From contig JAZRBM010000020.1 of assembly GCA_045635085.1 (NCBI GenBank), positions 1-64,000 on the forward strand: a stretch of DNA of 64,000 bases. The letters run 5' to 3'. Source of the stretch: Congzhengia sp045635085 (lineage in GTDB: Bacteria > Bacillota > Clostridia > UBA1381 > UBA9506). Positions 16,561 to 25,241 of this stretch are shown in pieces. Made by a program: the position numbers and the translations under genes. Positions within the stretch are counted from its first letter, which is position 1; every line of letters starts with the position of its first letter. Under the pieces are notes generated by a model. The model was not told the origin of the DNA and searched no databases. It saw only the letters and a program-made list of their open reading frames with translations.

Positions 16561-16750
16561 AAAGATGTATAAGCTGAGGGAAAATTTTTATACAAGCAAG
16601 GATTTTGTGACTGCATCGGCATATTAAAACATTTTGGTGTGATATAGTAAAAATAATAAGGCAAAACCAAATAGGAATATTGCACAAAAAGAAGCTATAA
16701 AGATTTAAAAAGTTTGTGAAAAATTTTTTGGCGCTTTTTTATAAAAAAAC

Positions 16751-16779
16751 TTGCATTTACCTATTATATAATGTATAAT
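16751..16779 (+). promoter_or_regulatory. main promoter of the ribosomal super-operon
   Basis: TTGCAT (16751-16756), 17-base spacer, perfect TATAAT (16774-16779). Transcription should begin about 16786, leaving a leader of around 300 bases before rpsJ. No other promoter as good was seen ahead of rpsJ. Confidence 0.8.
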
Positions 16780-16786
16780 ATAAGAG

Positions 16787-17093
16787 CTGTGACATGGCAT
16801 ACGAGGAAGTGGGAGGTTGCCGCGCAGGACGCGGGTTTTTCCATGGAGAATGTCCGATTCATTGAAACCGGGCGACAGAGTCATTGCAAAAACGGTATTA
16901 TCAATTAGCGAAAGTAGGGCAACTATGCCCTTTTTGCGCGTGTGTCCGTTTGTGCAGAAGAAGACTACATCTTAACCCCGGAGGCCGAATCGGTTTTCGG
17001 TATTATTTATGAAATGCCGCAAAACGCCCGGCTCGGTTTTCAAAAGATGCTGTCGTTTAATCACAGACACAAAAAAATAAGGAGGAAACACAA
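16787..17093 (+). promoter_or_regulatory. structured leader of the S10 operon
   Basis: About 300 untranslated bases with a higher GC content than the flanks. Visible parts are a motif GAGGAAGTGGGAGGTTG, hairpin CCGCG/CGCGG with a CAGGA loop, a terminator-like hairpin AGGGCA/TGCCCT (16916-16931) followed by five T residues, and a GAATCGGTTTTCGG stem-like segment before the GGAGG site. Leaders of this operon in other bacteria let a ribosomal protein control its own synthesis, and a computational S10 leader has been described for Clostridia; I cannot align to it here. The T-run hairpin hints at attenuation. Confidence 0.6.
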
Positions 17094-17408
17094 ATGGCAC
17101 AGGCAAACCAGAAAATGAGAATCAGATTAAAGTCTTATGATCACGTTCTTTTAGACCAGTCAGCAGAGAAGATTGTTGAAACAGCTAAGAGAAACGGAGC
17201 TAAGGTATCAGGCCCTATTCCGCTTCCAACAAAGAAAGAAATCGTGACAATCTTAAGAGCTGTTCATAAGTACAAAGATTCCAGAGAACAGTTTGAAATG
17301 AGAACTCACAAAAGACTCATTGAAATCTTAATGCCAACGGCAAAGACGGTTGATGCATTAATGCGCATCGAGCTTCCAGCTGGTGTAGATATTGAGATTA
17401 AGAACTGA
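17094..17408 (+). CDS. rpsJ: 30S ribosomal protein S10
   Basis: A 104-residue S10, a 30S head protein and transcription antitermination factor NusE. The IRLKSYDHVLLDQSAEKIVE opening and the RTHKRLIEI segment are standard. First gene of the super-operon, with a GGAGG site and a long leader upstream. No str-operon genes (rpsL, rpsG, fusA, tuf) precede it, unlike many relatives. Confidence 0.98.
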   Translation: MAQANQKMRIRLKSYDHVLLDQSAEKIVETAKRNGAKVSGPIPLPTKKEIVTILRAVHKYKDSREQFEMRTHKRLIEILMPTAKTVDALMRIELPAGVDIEIKN

Positions 17409-17478
17409 GCAAACTGCTAGGCGGTTTGTAAAAGGCACCCTTGAGGAAACTCAGGGTCACGTTTGCGAACAAGCAAAC
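17409..17478 (+). other. rpsJ-rplC intercistronic RNA structure
   Basis: Directly after the rpsJ stop: GCAAAC (17409-17414), GTTTG (17424-17428), a stem ACCCT plus GAG with CTC plus AGGGT capped by a GAAA tetraloop (17437-17457), then GTTTGC (17461-17466) and GCAAAC (17473-17478). The GCAAAC and GTTTGC copies can pair in more than one way, so alternative folds are possible. This is inference from base pairing only. Confidence 0.5.
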
Positions 17479-17504
17479 CAATAACCAATTTAGGAGGTGC
17501 TTTT

Positions 17505-18134
17505 ATGAAAAAAGCAATTTTAGGCAAAAAGCTCGGCATGACACAGCTTTTTACTGAAGACGGCGTTATGATCCCCGTAACAGTAGTTGAAGCAGGCCCA
17601 TGCAGAGTAATCCAGAAGAAAACAATCGAGAATGATGGCTATTTGGCTCTTCAGGTTGGTTTCGGTGAAAAGAAAGAAAAGCATACCACAAAGGCTATGC
17701 AGGGACATTTCAAGAAGGCTGGCACAGGCTATATGAGATTCTTAAAGGAATTCAAGCTTGACAATGCCGCTGAAATGAATGTTGGCGATGAAATCAAAGC
17801 AGATGTATTCGTAGCAGGTGAATCTGTTGACGTAACAGGTATCACCAAGGGTAAAGGTTATGCAGGTCCTATCAAAAGATGGGGAGCACACAGAGGTCCT
17901 ATGACACACGGTTCAGGCTATCACAGAGGCCCGGGTTCATTAGGTGCTTGTTCTACACCTTCAAGAGTTATGAAGGGCAAGAAGTTAGCTGGTCACCTTG
18001 GTGTTGAAAAAGTAACAATTCAGAATCTTGAAGTAGTATTAGTAGATGCCGAAAAGAACATCGTTGCAATTAAAGGTGCAATCCCTGGTCCTAAGGGCGG
18101 AATAGTAATCATTAAAGATTCTGTTAAGGCATAA
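17505..18134 (+). CDS. rplC: 50S ribosomal protein L3
   Basis: A 209-residue L3, an early-assembling 23S-binding protein. The ATG at 17505 is chosen because an AGGAGGTG site lies five bases upstream and MKKAILGKKLGMTQLF is the family start; an upstream in-frame ATG at 17463 would add 14 residues from the hairpin region. The long loop with RWGAHRGPMTHGSGYHRGPG reaches the peptidyl transferase centre. Confidence 0.98.
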   Translation: MKKAILGKKLGMTQLFTEDGVMIPVTVVEAGPCRVIQKKTIENDGYLALQVGFGEKKEKHTTKAMQGHFKKAGTGYMRFLKEFKLDNAAEMNVGDEIKADVFVAGESVDVTGITKGKGYAGPIKRWGAHRGPMTHGSGYHRGPGSLGACSTPSRVMKGKKLAGHLGVEKVTIQNLEVVLVDAEKNIVAIKGAIPGPKGGIVIIKDSVKA

Positions 18135-18164
18135 CAAATAACGGATACGAAAGGAGGAAGTTAA

Positions 18165-18788
18165 ATGCCTAACGCGATTTTATTAAATATGGAAGGTAAA
18201 GAAGTTGGCAAGCTCGCATTAAACGATGCAGTGTTCGGTATCGAACCAAGCAAGTCAGCTATGCATACAGTAGTTGTTAGCTACCTTGGCAACCAAAGAC
18301 AGGGCACACAGAGCGCACTCACTCGTGCTGAAGTACGTGGCGGTGGTATTAAGCCTTGGAGACAAAAAGGTACCGGTCGTGCTAGACAGGGTTCTACAAG
18401 AAGCCCTCAGTGGACAGGTGGTGGCGTAGTATTCGCTCCAAAGCCGAGAAGCTACAGAACAAGCGTTAACAAGAAAATCAAGCAGCTCGCTATGCGCTCA
18501 GCATTATCTGCAAAACTTGCTGACAATGAAATGATTTTCTTAGACAACATAACAGTTGAATCAGTAAAAACAAAGACAATAGCTCAGATGCTTAAAAACT
18601 TAAATGTAACAGAAAAAGCTCTTATTGTTCTTTCAGAGAAAAACGAAAACGTTTATCTTTCTGCAAGAAACATTCCCGGAGTTGCAGTATCTTACGTAGG
18701 TATGGTTAACGTGTACGAAATCTTAAAGTACAAGAAAATCATCATGGTTAAAGACGCTGCCGAAAAATTAGGGGAGGTGTATGCGTAA
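18165..18788 (+). CDS. rplD: 50S ribosomal protein L4
   Basis: A 207-residue L4, lining the peptide exit tunnel. The tunnel loop is seen as KPWRQKGTGRARQGSTRSPQ. L4 is the known regulator of the S10 operon in Enterobacteria, so it is a candidate for control through the leader at 16787-17093, but that is untested here. The stop codon overlaps the start of rplW by one base. Confidence 0.98.
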   Translation: MPNAILLNMEGKEVGKLALNDAVFGIEPSKSAMHTVVVSYLGNQRQGTQSALTRAEVRGGGIKPWRQKGTGRARQGSTRSPQWTGGGVVFAPKPRSYRTSVNKKIKQLAMRSALSAKLADNEMIFLDNITVESVKTKTIAQMLKNLNVTEKALIVLSEKNENVYLSARNIPGVAVSYVGMVNVYEILKYKKIIMVKDAAEKLGEVYA

Positions 18789-19081
18789 TGAAAAGCCCTT
18801 ATGATATTATCATAAAGCCTGTAGTAACAGAAGCGACTATGGACATGTTAAGTGAAAAGAAGTACACCTTCAAAGTGGCTACAGACGCAAACAAAATCGA
18901 AATTAAGAAAGCTGTCGAAGAAATCTTTGGCGTAAAGGTTGACAAGGTTACAACAATGAATTTCGATGGCAAGCTCAAGAGAATGGGAAGATATGAAGGA
19001 AGACGCGCTTCCTACAAAAAGGCAGTTGTGAAACTTACAGCTGACAGCAAAACAATCGAATTCTTCGAGAGCATGGTTTAA
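18788..19081 (+). CDS. rplW: 50S ribosomal protein L23
   Basis: A 97-residue L23 of the exit-tunnel rim, the docking place for trigger factor and SRP. The motif IIKPVVTEATMDML and VDKVTTMNFDGKLKRMG are typical. Its start overlaps the rplD stop by one base, so translation is coupled. Confidence 0.98.
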   Translation: MKSPYDIIIKPVVTEATMDMLSEKKYTFKVATDANKIEIKKAVEEIFGVKVDKVTTMNFDGKLKRMGRYEGRRASYKKAVVKLTADSKTIEFFESMV

Positions 19082-19106
19082 TCAAAAATAAGGAGTGAAA
19101 TAGGAT

Positions 19107-19940
19107 ATGCCGACAAAAAAATATAATCCTACCTCACCGGCTAGACGTTTTATGACTGTTTCCACATTTGAGGAAATCACAAAGTCAGAACCAGAAAGAA
19201 GCTTGTTAGAATCTTTAAACAAGGCCGGCGGTAGAAATAACTATGGCAGAATCACCGTTCGTCACAGAGGCGGTGGCAACAGAAGAAAATACAGAATAAT
19301 CGACTTTAAGAGAAATAAAGTTGGTACAGCAAAGGTTATAGGTATTGAGTACGATCCAAACAGATCAGCAAATATTGCTTTAGTTCAGTACGAAGATGGA
19401 GAAATGAGATACTTCTTAGCACCATTAGGTGTTACTGATGGTATGGAACTCGTTACAAATCCTGCTGGTGCTGATATTAAGCCAGGTAATGCAATGCAGA
19501 TCGCTAACATCCCTGTTGGTACACTTATCCACAACATCGAGCTTCAGCCCGGTAAAGGTGGTCAGTTAGTAAGAACAGCAGGTGCTAGTGCACAGCTTAT
19601 GGCTAAAGAAGGCAAATATGCTCAGGTAAGACTTCCTTCCGGAGAAGTTAGACTTATTGCTCTTAACTGTATGGCTACAATCGGTCAGGTTGGTAACTTA
19701 GACCACGAAAACGTATCCATCGGTAAAGCAGGTAGAAAACGTCATATGGGTTGGAGACCTACAGTTCGTGGTTCTGTAATGAACCCTTGCGACCATCCAC
19801 ATGGTGGTGGTGAAGGACGTTCACCTGTTGGTAGACCTGGTCCTGTTACACCTTGGGGTAAACCTGCACTTGGTCTTAAGACAAGAAAGAAAAAGAACCT
19901 TAACGATAAGTTCATTGTTAAGAGAAGAAACGATAAATAA
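19107..19940 (+). CDS. rplB: 50S ribosomal protein L2
   Basis: A 277-residue L2, needed for subunit joining and peptidyl transfer. The conserved C-terminal CDHPHGGGEGRSPVG contains the catalytic-site-neighbouring histidine. A small CGAGG/CCTCG hairpin (19957-19971) follows before rpsS. Confidence 0.98.
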   Translation: MPTKKYNPTSPARRFMTVSTFEEITKSEPERSLLESLNKAGGRNNYGRITVRHRGGGNRRKYRIIDFKRNKVGTAKVIGIEYDPNRSANIALVQYEDGEMRYFLAPLGVTDGMELVTNPAGADIKPGNAMQIANIPVGTLIHNIELQPGKGGQLVRTAGASAQLMAKEGKYAQVRLPSGEVRLIALNCMATIGQVGNLDHENVSIGKAGRKRHMGWRPTVRGSVMNPCDHPHGGGEGRSPVGRPGPVTPWGKPALGLKTRKKKNLNDKFIVKRRNDK

Positions 19941-19999
19941 TATTTCGTAACGATATCGAGGAACTCCCTCGGATAATCTTAGGCGAAGGAGGATTTAAA

Positions 20000-20275
20000 T
20001 TGAGTAGATCGGTTAAAAAAGGACCTTTCGTGCATGCAAAGTTACTTGCTCGCATCATGAAAATGAACGAAACAAACGAAAAGAGAGTTTTAAAGACATG
20101 GTCAAGAAGCTCAACCATTTTCCCTGATATGGTAGGACATACAATCGCCGTACATGACGGAAGAAAGCATGTTCCGGTATTCATTTCAGAAGATATGGTA
20201 GGTCACAAACTCGGAGAGTTTGCACCAACAAGAACATACAAAGGCCATGCCGGTAATAAAACAAGCGGTAAATAA
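20000..20275 (+). CDS. rpsS: 30S ribosomal protein S19
   Basis: A 91-residue S19 of the 30S head. It starts at TTG: the only in-frame start that gives MSRSVKKGPF, with AAGGAGG about seven bases upstream. C-terminal GEFAPTRTYKGHAG is standard. Confidence 0.97.
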   Translation: MSRSVKKGPFVHAKLLARIMKMNETNEKRVLKTWSRSSTIFPDMVGHTIAVHDGRKHVPVFISEDMVGHKLGEFAPTRTYKGHAGNKTSGK

Positions 20276-20304
20276 TATTTCCTTTTAAGAGAGGAGGAGT
20301 AATA

Positions 20305-20646
20305 GTGGAAGCGAGAGCAAAACTTAGTTACGCCCGTATTTCATCAAGAAAAGTAAAAATAGTAATCGATATGATTAGAAATAAACCTGTTGACGTTGCA
20401 ATGGGCATATTAAAGAATACACCAAAAGCAGCTAGTGAATTACTCATTAAGCTTCTTGCATCAGCGGTGGCTAATGCTGAAAACAACCACAACATGGACG
20501 CTAAAAAGCTTTATATTTCTGAAATATATGCAAATCAAGGCCCAACACTTAAGCGTGTAAGACCTAGAGCACAGGGTAGAGCGTTCAGAATCAGAAAAAG
20601 AACAAGTCATATCACAATCGTGGTAAAAGAGCTTGGTCAGGAATAG
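20305..20646 (+). CDS. rplV: 50S ribosomal protein L22
   Basis: A 113-residue L22 that extends a loop into the exit tunnel (RVRPRAQGRAFRIRK). The start is GTG after GAGGAGG. The short spacing to both neighbours indicates cotranscription. Confidence 0.97.
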   Translation: MEARAKLSYARISSRKVKIVIDMIRNKPVDVAMGILKNTPKAASELLIKLLASAVANAENNHNMDAKKLYISEIYANQGPTLKRVRPRAQGRAFRIRKRTSHITIVVKELGQE

Positions 20647-20668
20647 TTTAAGAAGGAGGTAAGTCGGT

Positions 20669-21325
20669 TTGGGACAGAAAGTTAATCCACATGGTTTAAG
20701 AGTAGGCGTAATTAAAGACTGGGATTCAAAGTGGTTCGCAAGTGATAAGGACTTTGGAGATTACCTGGTTGAAGATTATAAAATAAGAAAATTCTTAAAG
20801 AAAAAACTCTATGCAGCCGGTATCGCAAAGATTGAAATCGAGCGTACAGCTAAAAGAGTTAAGGTTAATATTTTCACAGCAAAACCCGGTATCATCATTG
20901 GTAAGGGCGGCGCTGAAATCGAGAAGGTTAAGAAAGAGCTTGAAAGCTTAACAAATAAGACAGTTGCTTTAAATATCGAAGAAGTAAAGCAGCCTGATAT
21001 GAATGCTACATTAGTAGCTGAAAACATTGCTTCACAGCTTGAAAGAAGAATTTCTTTCAGAAAAGCTATGAAATCAGTTATGTCAAGAGCAATGAAGTTA
21101 GGTGCTAAAGGTATTAAAACAACATGTTCTGGCCGTCTTGGCGGTGCTGAAATCGCAAGATCAGAGCACTACCATGAAGGTACAATTCCGCTCCAGACAT
21201 TAAGAGCAGACATCGATTATGGCTTTGCTGAAGCTGATACAACTTACGGTAAAATCGGTGTTAAAGTTTGGATCTATAAAGGAGAAATCCTTCCCGAGAG
21301 TAAAAAGATTAAGGGAGGTAAATAA
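20669..21325 (+). CDS. rpsC: 30S ribosomal protein S3
   Basis: A 218-residue S3 with the KH domain signature GIIIGKGGAEIEKVK, which helps unwind mRNA at the entry. Starts at TTG (MGQKVNPHGLRVG), with AAGGAGG upstream. Confidence 0.97.
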   Translation: MGQKVNPHGLRVGVIKDWDSKWFASDKDFGDYLVEDYKIRKFLKKKLYAAGIAKIEIERTAKRVKVNIFTAKPGIIIGKGGAEIEKVKKELESLTNKTVALNIEEVKQPDMNATLVAENIASQLERRISFRKAMKSVMSRAMKLGAKGIKTTCSGRLGGAEIARSEHYHEGTIPLQTLRADIDYGFAEADTTYGKIGVKVWIYKGEILPESKKIKGGK

Positions 21326-21327
21326 GA

Positions 21328-21753
21328 ATGTTATTACCTAAAAGAGTAAAATACAGAAGAGTAATGCGTGGTAGAATGAAGGGTCAGGCGTTACGCGGTA
21401 ACAAAGTAACAAACGGCTCATTCGGTCTACAGGCATTAGAGGCTTCATGGATTACATCAAACCAGATTGAAGCTGCCCGTATTGCGATGACACGTTACAT
21501 CAAAAGAGGCGGTAAAGTTTGGATAAAGATTTTCCCTGATAAGCCTGTTACAGAAAAACCTGCTGAAACACGTATGGGTAGTGGTAAGGGTTCACCTGAG
21601 TACTGGGTTGCAGTTGTAAAACCTGGCAGAGTGCTCTTCGAAATCGACGGCGTTTCAGAAGAAGTTGCAAGAGAAGCACTTCGTCTTGCTATGCACAAAC
21701 TTCCTATTAAATGTAAGTTTGTAGCTAAAGAAACTGAAGAAATGGAGGGTTAA
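21328..21753 (+). CDS. rplP: 50S ribosomal protein L16
   Basis: A 141-residue L16 near the A site. MLLPKRVKYRRVMRG is the family start; GSGKGSPEYWVAVVKPG is the conserved loop. Only two bases separate it from rpsC. Confidence 0.98.
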   Translation: MLLPKRVKYRRVMRGRMKGQALRGNKVTNGSFGLQALEASWITSNQIEAARIAMTRYIKRGGKVWIKIFPDKPVTEKPAETRMGSGKGSPEYWVAVVKPGRVLFEIDGVSEEVAREALRLAMHKLPIKCKFVAKETEEMEG

Positions 21754-21757
21754 TCTA

Positions 21758-21952
21758 ATGAAGGTAAACGAAATACGTGAATTAAGCACAGCTGAACTCG
21801 AAAGTAATCTCGCTGACCTTAAGAAAGAACTCTTTAACCTCAGATTCCAGAACGCTACAAATCAGTTGGAAAACCCCATGAGAATCGTTGAGGTTAAGAA
21901 GACAATAGCCAAGGTTAAAACAGTAATGGCAGAGAGAAAACTTGCAGAGTAA
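21758..21952 (+). CDS. rpmC: 50S ribosomal protein L29
   Basis: A 64-residue L29, a two-helix protein at the exit tunnel (LKKELFNLRFQNATNQLENP). Its GGAGG site lies inside the end of rplP. Confidence 0.97.
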   Translation: MKVNEIRELSTAELESNLADLKKELFNLRFQNATNQLENPMRIVEVKKTIAKVKTVMAERKLAE

Positions 21953-21983
21953 GGATAAATAAGTCCTTGAAAGGAGTGAAATC

Positions 21984-22244
21984 ATGGCAGAAACAAGAAA
22001 CTTTAGAAAACAAAGAATAGGTAAAGTTGTTAGCGACAAGATGGATAAGACAATCGTAGTTGCTATCGAATATAAGGTAAAACACCCTCTTTATGGTAAA
22101 TTCATGAAGAAGACCTATAAACTTAAAGCCCATGACGAGAATAATATCTGCGGAATCGGCGATAAGGTGTTAGTAATGGAAACAAGAAAGCTTTCTCGTG
22201 ATAAAAGATGGAGACTTGTTGAAATTTTAGAAAAAGCACAGTAA
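21984..22244 (+). CDS. rpsQ: 30S ribosomal protein S17
   Basis: An 86-residue S17, an early-binding 16S protein. RIGKVVSDKMDKTIVVAIE and ETRKLSRDKRWRLVEI are characteristic. Standard operon position after rpmC. Confidence 0.97.
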   Translation: MAETRNFRKQRIGKVVSDKMDKTIVVAIEYKVKHPLYGKFMKKTYKLKAHDENNICGIGDKVLVMETRKLSRDKRWRLVEILEKAQ

Positions 22245-22273
22245 TTGATATTGAGAAACGGAGGTAACCAATT

Positions 22274-22642
22274 ATGATTCAACAGCAGACACTTTTGAAG
22301 GTTGCGGATAATACCGGAGCAAAAGAGTTGATGTGTATCAGAGTATTGGGCGGTTCTAAGAGAAGATACGCGGCAATCGGCGATGTGGTTGTTGCTTCTG
22401 TTAAAAAGTCAACACCCGGTGGCGTTGTAAAAAAGGGTGACGTTGTTAAGGCAGTCATCGTAAGATCAGTTTCCGGCGTTAGACGTAATGACGGCACATA
22501 TATCAAATTTGATGAGAATGCAGCTGTTATAATTAAGGAAGACAAGAACCCAAGAGGAACTCGTATTTTTGGACCCGTAGCTAGAGAGCTCAGAGAAAAA
22601 GAATACATGAAGATTCTCTCGTTAGCGCCTGAGGTACTCTAA
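22274..22642 (+). CDS. rplN: 50S ribosomal protein L14
   Basis: A 122-residue L14 at the subunit interface. MIQQQTLLKVADNTGAKEL is the typical start and VRRNDGTYIKFDENAAV the conserved middle. Confidence 0.98.
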   Translation: MIQQQTLLKVADNTGAKELMCIRVLGGSKRRYAAIGDVVVASVKKSTPGGVVKKGDVVKAVIVRSVSGVRRNDGTYIKFDENAAVIIKEDKNPRGTRIFGPVARELREKEYMKILSLAPEVL

Positions 22643-22673
22643 TTTAAATTAAAATTAAGGAGGAGCCCACATA

Positions 22674-22997
22674 ATGGCAAAAATGAATATTAAATCCGGC
22701 GATGAAGTAGTAGTAATCGCAGGAAAAGATAAGGGTAAAAAAGGTAAAGTAATCGAAGTTTTGCCTACTAAGGGTAAAACAATCGTTGAAGGCGTAGCAG
22801 TTGCTACAATGCATAAGAAACCTCGTGGTCAGGCACAGCCCGGCGGCATCATTAAGCAGGAAGCTGCAATTGATGCATCTAACGTAATGGTTATTTGCTC
22901 AAAGTGCAAAAAGGCAACAAGAGCAGGAAGAAAAGTTTTAGAAGACGGTTCTTTAATTCGTTACTGCAAAAAGTGCGGAGAAACCTTTAACGACTAA
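22674..22997 (+). CDS. rplX: 50S ribosomal protein L24
   Basis: A 107-residue L24 with a KOW fold (SGDEVVVIAGKDKGKKGKVI). The C-terminus keeps four cysteines, C75, C78, C98 and C101, in a CSKC...CKKC zinc ribbon-like pattern. Confidence 0.98.
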   Translation: MAKMNIKSGDEVVVIAGKDKGKKGKVIEVLPTKGKTIVEGVAVATMHKKPRGQAQPGGIIKQEAAIDASNVMVICSKCKKATRAGRKVLEDGSLIRYCKKCGETFND

Positions 22998-23024
22998 TTT
23001 TGTAAAAGGAGGTAAACTAAGCAG

Positions 23025-23567
23025 ATGGCTAGATTACAGGAAAAATACAGCAAGGAAGTTGCTCCTGCTTTAATGGAAAAATTCGGCTATAAAAGCACAA
23101 TGCAGATTCCTAAGCTTGAGAAAATTGTAATAAATATCGGCTGTGGCGAAGCTAAAGACAACGCAAAGGCTTTAGATGGAGCTGTTACCGATTTAGAAGC
23201 GATTACAGGTCAGAAGGCAGTAATCACAAAAGCAAGAAAATCTGTGGCTACTTTCAAAATCAGAGAAGGTATGTCAATCGGCTGCAAAGTTACACTTCGT
23301 GGTCCTAAAATGTATGAATTTTTAGACAGATTTTTTAACGTAGCACTTCCCAGAGTTAGGGACTTTCGTGGTATTAACCCAAATTCTTTTGACGGCCGCG
23401 GTAACTACTGCGTAGGTGTTAAGGAACAGTTAATATTCCCCGAAATCGACTACGATAAGATTGATAAAATAAGAGGCATGGATATTATTATGGTTACAAC
23501 AGCGAAGTCTGATGAAGAAGCAAGAGAGCTTTTATCATTAATGGGCGCACCGTTCGCAACCAAATAA
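23025..23567 (+). CDS. rplE: 50S ribosomal protein L5
   Basis: A 180-residue L5, a 5S rRNA-binding protein of the central protuberance. Conserved segments are IPKLEKIVINIGCGEA and DFRGINPNSFDGRGNY. Confidence 0.98.
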   Translation: MARLQEKYSKEVAPALMEKFGYKSTMQIPKLEKIVINIGCGEAKDNAKALDGAVTDLEAITGQKAVITKARKSVATFKIREGMSIGCKVTLRGPKMYEFLDRFFNVALPRVRDFRGINPNSFDGRGNYCVGVKEQLIFPEIDYDKIDKIRGMDIIMVTTAKSDEEARELLSLMGAPFATK

Positions 23568-23591
23568 TAAGGGTAAATAGGAGGAAGAAAA

Positions 23592-23777
23592 ATGGCTAAA
23601 CTTGCAATGAAACTTAAACAGCAAAAAACGCCTAAATTCAGCTCAAGACAGTACAACAGATGTAAAATCTGCGGACGCCCCCATGCGTATCTCAGAAAGT
23701 ACGGTATCTGCCGTATCTGTTTCCGTGAATTGGCTTACAAAGGTCAGATTCCGGGCGTGAAAAAGGCAAGCTGGTAA
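23592..23777 (+). CDS. rpsZ: 30S ribosomal protein S14, zinc type
   Basis: A 61-residue S14 of the short zinc-binding type. Zinc ligands are C24, C27, C40 and C43. No zinc-free second copy is in the window. Confidence 0.97.
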   Translation: MAKLAMKLKQQKTPKFSSRQYNRCKICGRPHAYLRKYGICRICFRELAYKGQIPGVKKASW

Positions 23778-23812
23778 AATCTTATTGAATTCGGAAGAAG
23801 GAGGTAATAAAT

Positions 23813-24208
23813 ATGCATACAACCGACCCAATCGCAGATATGCTTACAAGAATCAGAAACGCAAATGCAGCGAAACATATTTGCGTAGATGTTCCTGCAT
23901 CTAATGTGAAGAAGGCAATCGCTGAAATCTTATTAGAAGAAGGCTACATCAAGAATTATCAAATAATAGAGGACGGCAAACAGGATATCATCCGTATTGC
24001 TTTAAAATACAATGGCAAAGAAAGAGCAATTTCAGGTATCAAGAGAGTTTCAACTCCCGGCCTCAGAATATACAAGAGTAAAGAAGAGCTCCCTAAAGTA
24101 TTAAAGGGACTCGGTATCGCTATTGTTTCAACATCCAAAGGCATTATGACTGACAAGAATGCAAGAAAGGAAAATGTCGGCGGCGAAGTAATGGCATTCG
24201 TATGGTAA
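23813..24208 (+). CDS. rpsH: 30S ribosomal protein S8
   Basis: A 131-residue S8 that binds helix 21 of 16S rRNA and represses the spc operon in E. coli. TDPIADMLTRIRNANAAKH and the TSKGIMTDKNARK C-terminal block are typical. Confidence 0.98.
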   Translation: MHTTDPIADMLTRIRNANAAKHICVDVPASNVKKAIAEILLEEGYIKNYQIIEDGKQDIIRIALKYNGKERAISGIKRVSTPGLRIYKSKEELPKVLKGLGIAIVSTSKGIMTDKNARKENVGGEVMAFVW

Positions 24209-24238
24209 TACGTTAAAATATTATAGGAGGTGCACAAA

Positions 24239-24784
24239 GTGTCCAGAATAGGAAGAATGCCTATTGCGGTTCCTCAAGGTGTAACAGTAGAGATTAAAGA
24301 CTCAAACGTTGTTACAGTTAAAGGACCTAAAGGCACACTTACAAAGGAATTACATCCTGATATGATTATCAAACAGGAAGGCGCAGAAATTACAGTTTCA
24401 AGACCTTCTGAAATAAAAGCGCACAAGGCACTGCACGGTTTGACAAGAACACTTTTAAACAACATGATTGTTGGTGTAACAGAAGGCTACGAAAAGAAGC
24501 TCGAAGTTAATGGTGTAGGTTACAGAGTGCAGATGCAGGGAAAGAACCTTGTTATGAACCTTGGTTTTTCACACCAGGTTGAAATGGTTCCTGTAGAAGG
24601 TATCACAATTGAGGCTCCTACAGCTAACGAAATTATTATCAAGGGTATTGATAAGCAGATCGTTGGCGAGTTTGCAGCTAAGGTTCGTGAAAAGAGACCG
24701 CCTGAACCATACAAGGGCAAGGGTATCAAATATGTAACAGAGCATATCAGAAGAAAAGAAGGTAAAACCGGCGGTAAGAAATAG
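24239..24784 (+). CDS. rplF: 50S ribosomal protein L6
   Basis: A 181-residue L6 near the factor-binding site. The GTG at 24239 gives MSRIGRMPIAVPQG, the usual start, with TAGGAGG eight bases upstream; the GTG at 24230 would lie inside that ribosome site. PEPYKGKGIKYV is the conserved C-terminal signature. Confidence 0.97.
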   Translation: MSRIGRMPIAVPQGVTVEIKDSNVVTVKGPKGTLTKELHPDMIIKQEGAEITVSRPSEIKAHKALHGLTRTLLNNMIVGVTEGYEKKLEVNGVGYRVQMQGKNLVMNLGFSHQVEMVPVEGITIEAPTANEIIIKGIDKQIVGEFAAKVREKRPPEPYKGKGIKYVTEHIRRKEGKTGGKK

Positions 24785-24810
24785 TCCGGAAGTAATCTTT
24801 TTGGTGTTAG

Positions 24811-24834
24811 AAGTTATGGCAAAATCCATAGCTT
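24811..24834 (+). other. small hairpin between rplF and rplR
   Basis: AAGTTATGG (24811-24819) pairs with CCATAGCTT (24826-24834) with one G-T wobble around a six-base loop, in the longest gap of the spc part. No T-run follows, so it is not a terminator. Confidence 0.4.
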
Positions 24835-24870
24835 CGTAAACAGTAAAAATATCAAAAGGAGTGAATCGAA

Positions 24871-25224
24871 TTGATTAAAAAGCAGTCAAGTAATGTTGCA
24901 AGACTCAGACGTCATAAAAGAGTTCGTAAAGCAGTAAGCGGAACAGCTGCATGCCCCAGACTCTGCGTGTTCAGAAGTCTTAAAAACATTTATGCTCAGA
25001 TAATCGACGACGTTAAAGGTGCTACATTAGTATCCGCTTCATCTTTAGAACTTGAAGGTAACGGCGGAAACAAAGAAGCAGCTAAAGCAGTCGGCGAATT
25101 AGTAGCTAAGAAAGCTTTAGAAAAAGGTATTGAAAACGTAGTGTTTGACAGAGGCGGATATATATACCACGGCCGTGTACAGGAACTTGCAGATGGTGCA
25201 AGAGAAGCCGGTCTTAAATTCTAA
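24871..25224 (+). CDS. rplR: 50S ribosomal protein L18
   Basis: A 117-residue L18, binding 5S rRNA. The start is TTG (MIKKQSSNVARLRRHKRVR) after AAAGGAGTG. GGYIYHGRVQELADGAREAG is the conserved end. Confidence 0.97.
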   Translation: MIKKQSSNVARLRRHKRVRKAVSGTAACPRLCVFRSLKNIYAQIIDDVKGATLVSASSLELEGNGGNKEAAKAVGELVAKKALEKGIENVVFDRGGYIYHGRVQELADGAREAGLKF

Positions 25225-25241
25225 AAAAGGAGGAAATAGTT

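Noticed and set aside
16505..16687. 60-residue minus-strand ORF upstream of the XRE gene
   Set aside because: It crosses the operator palindrome and promoter, has no ribosome site, and looks like AT-rich chance coding.
24230..24241. Earlier GTG start for rplF
   Set aside because: The GTG is inside the ribosome site; GTG at 24239 gives the family N-terminus.
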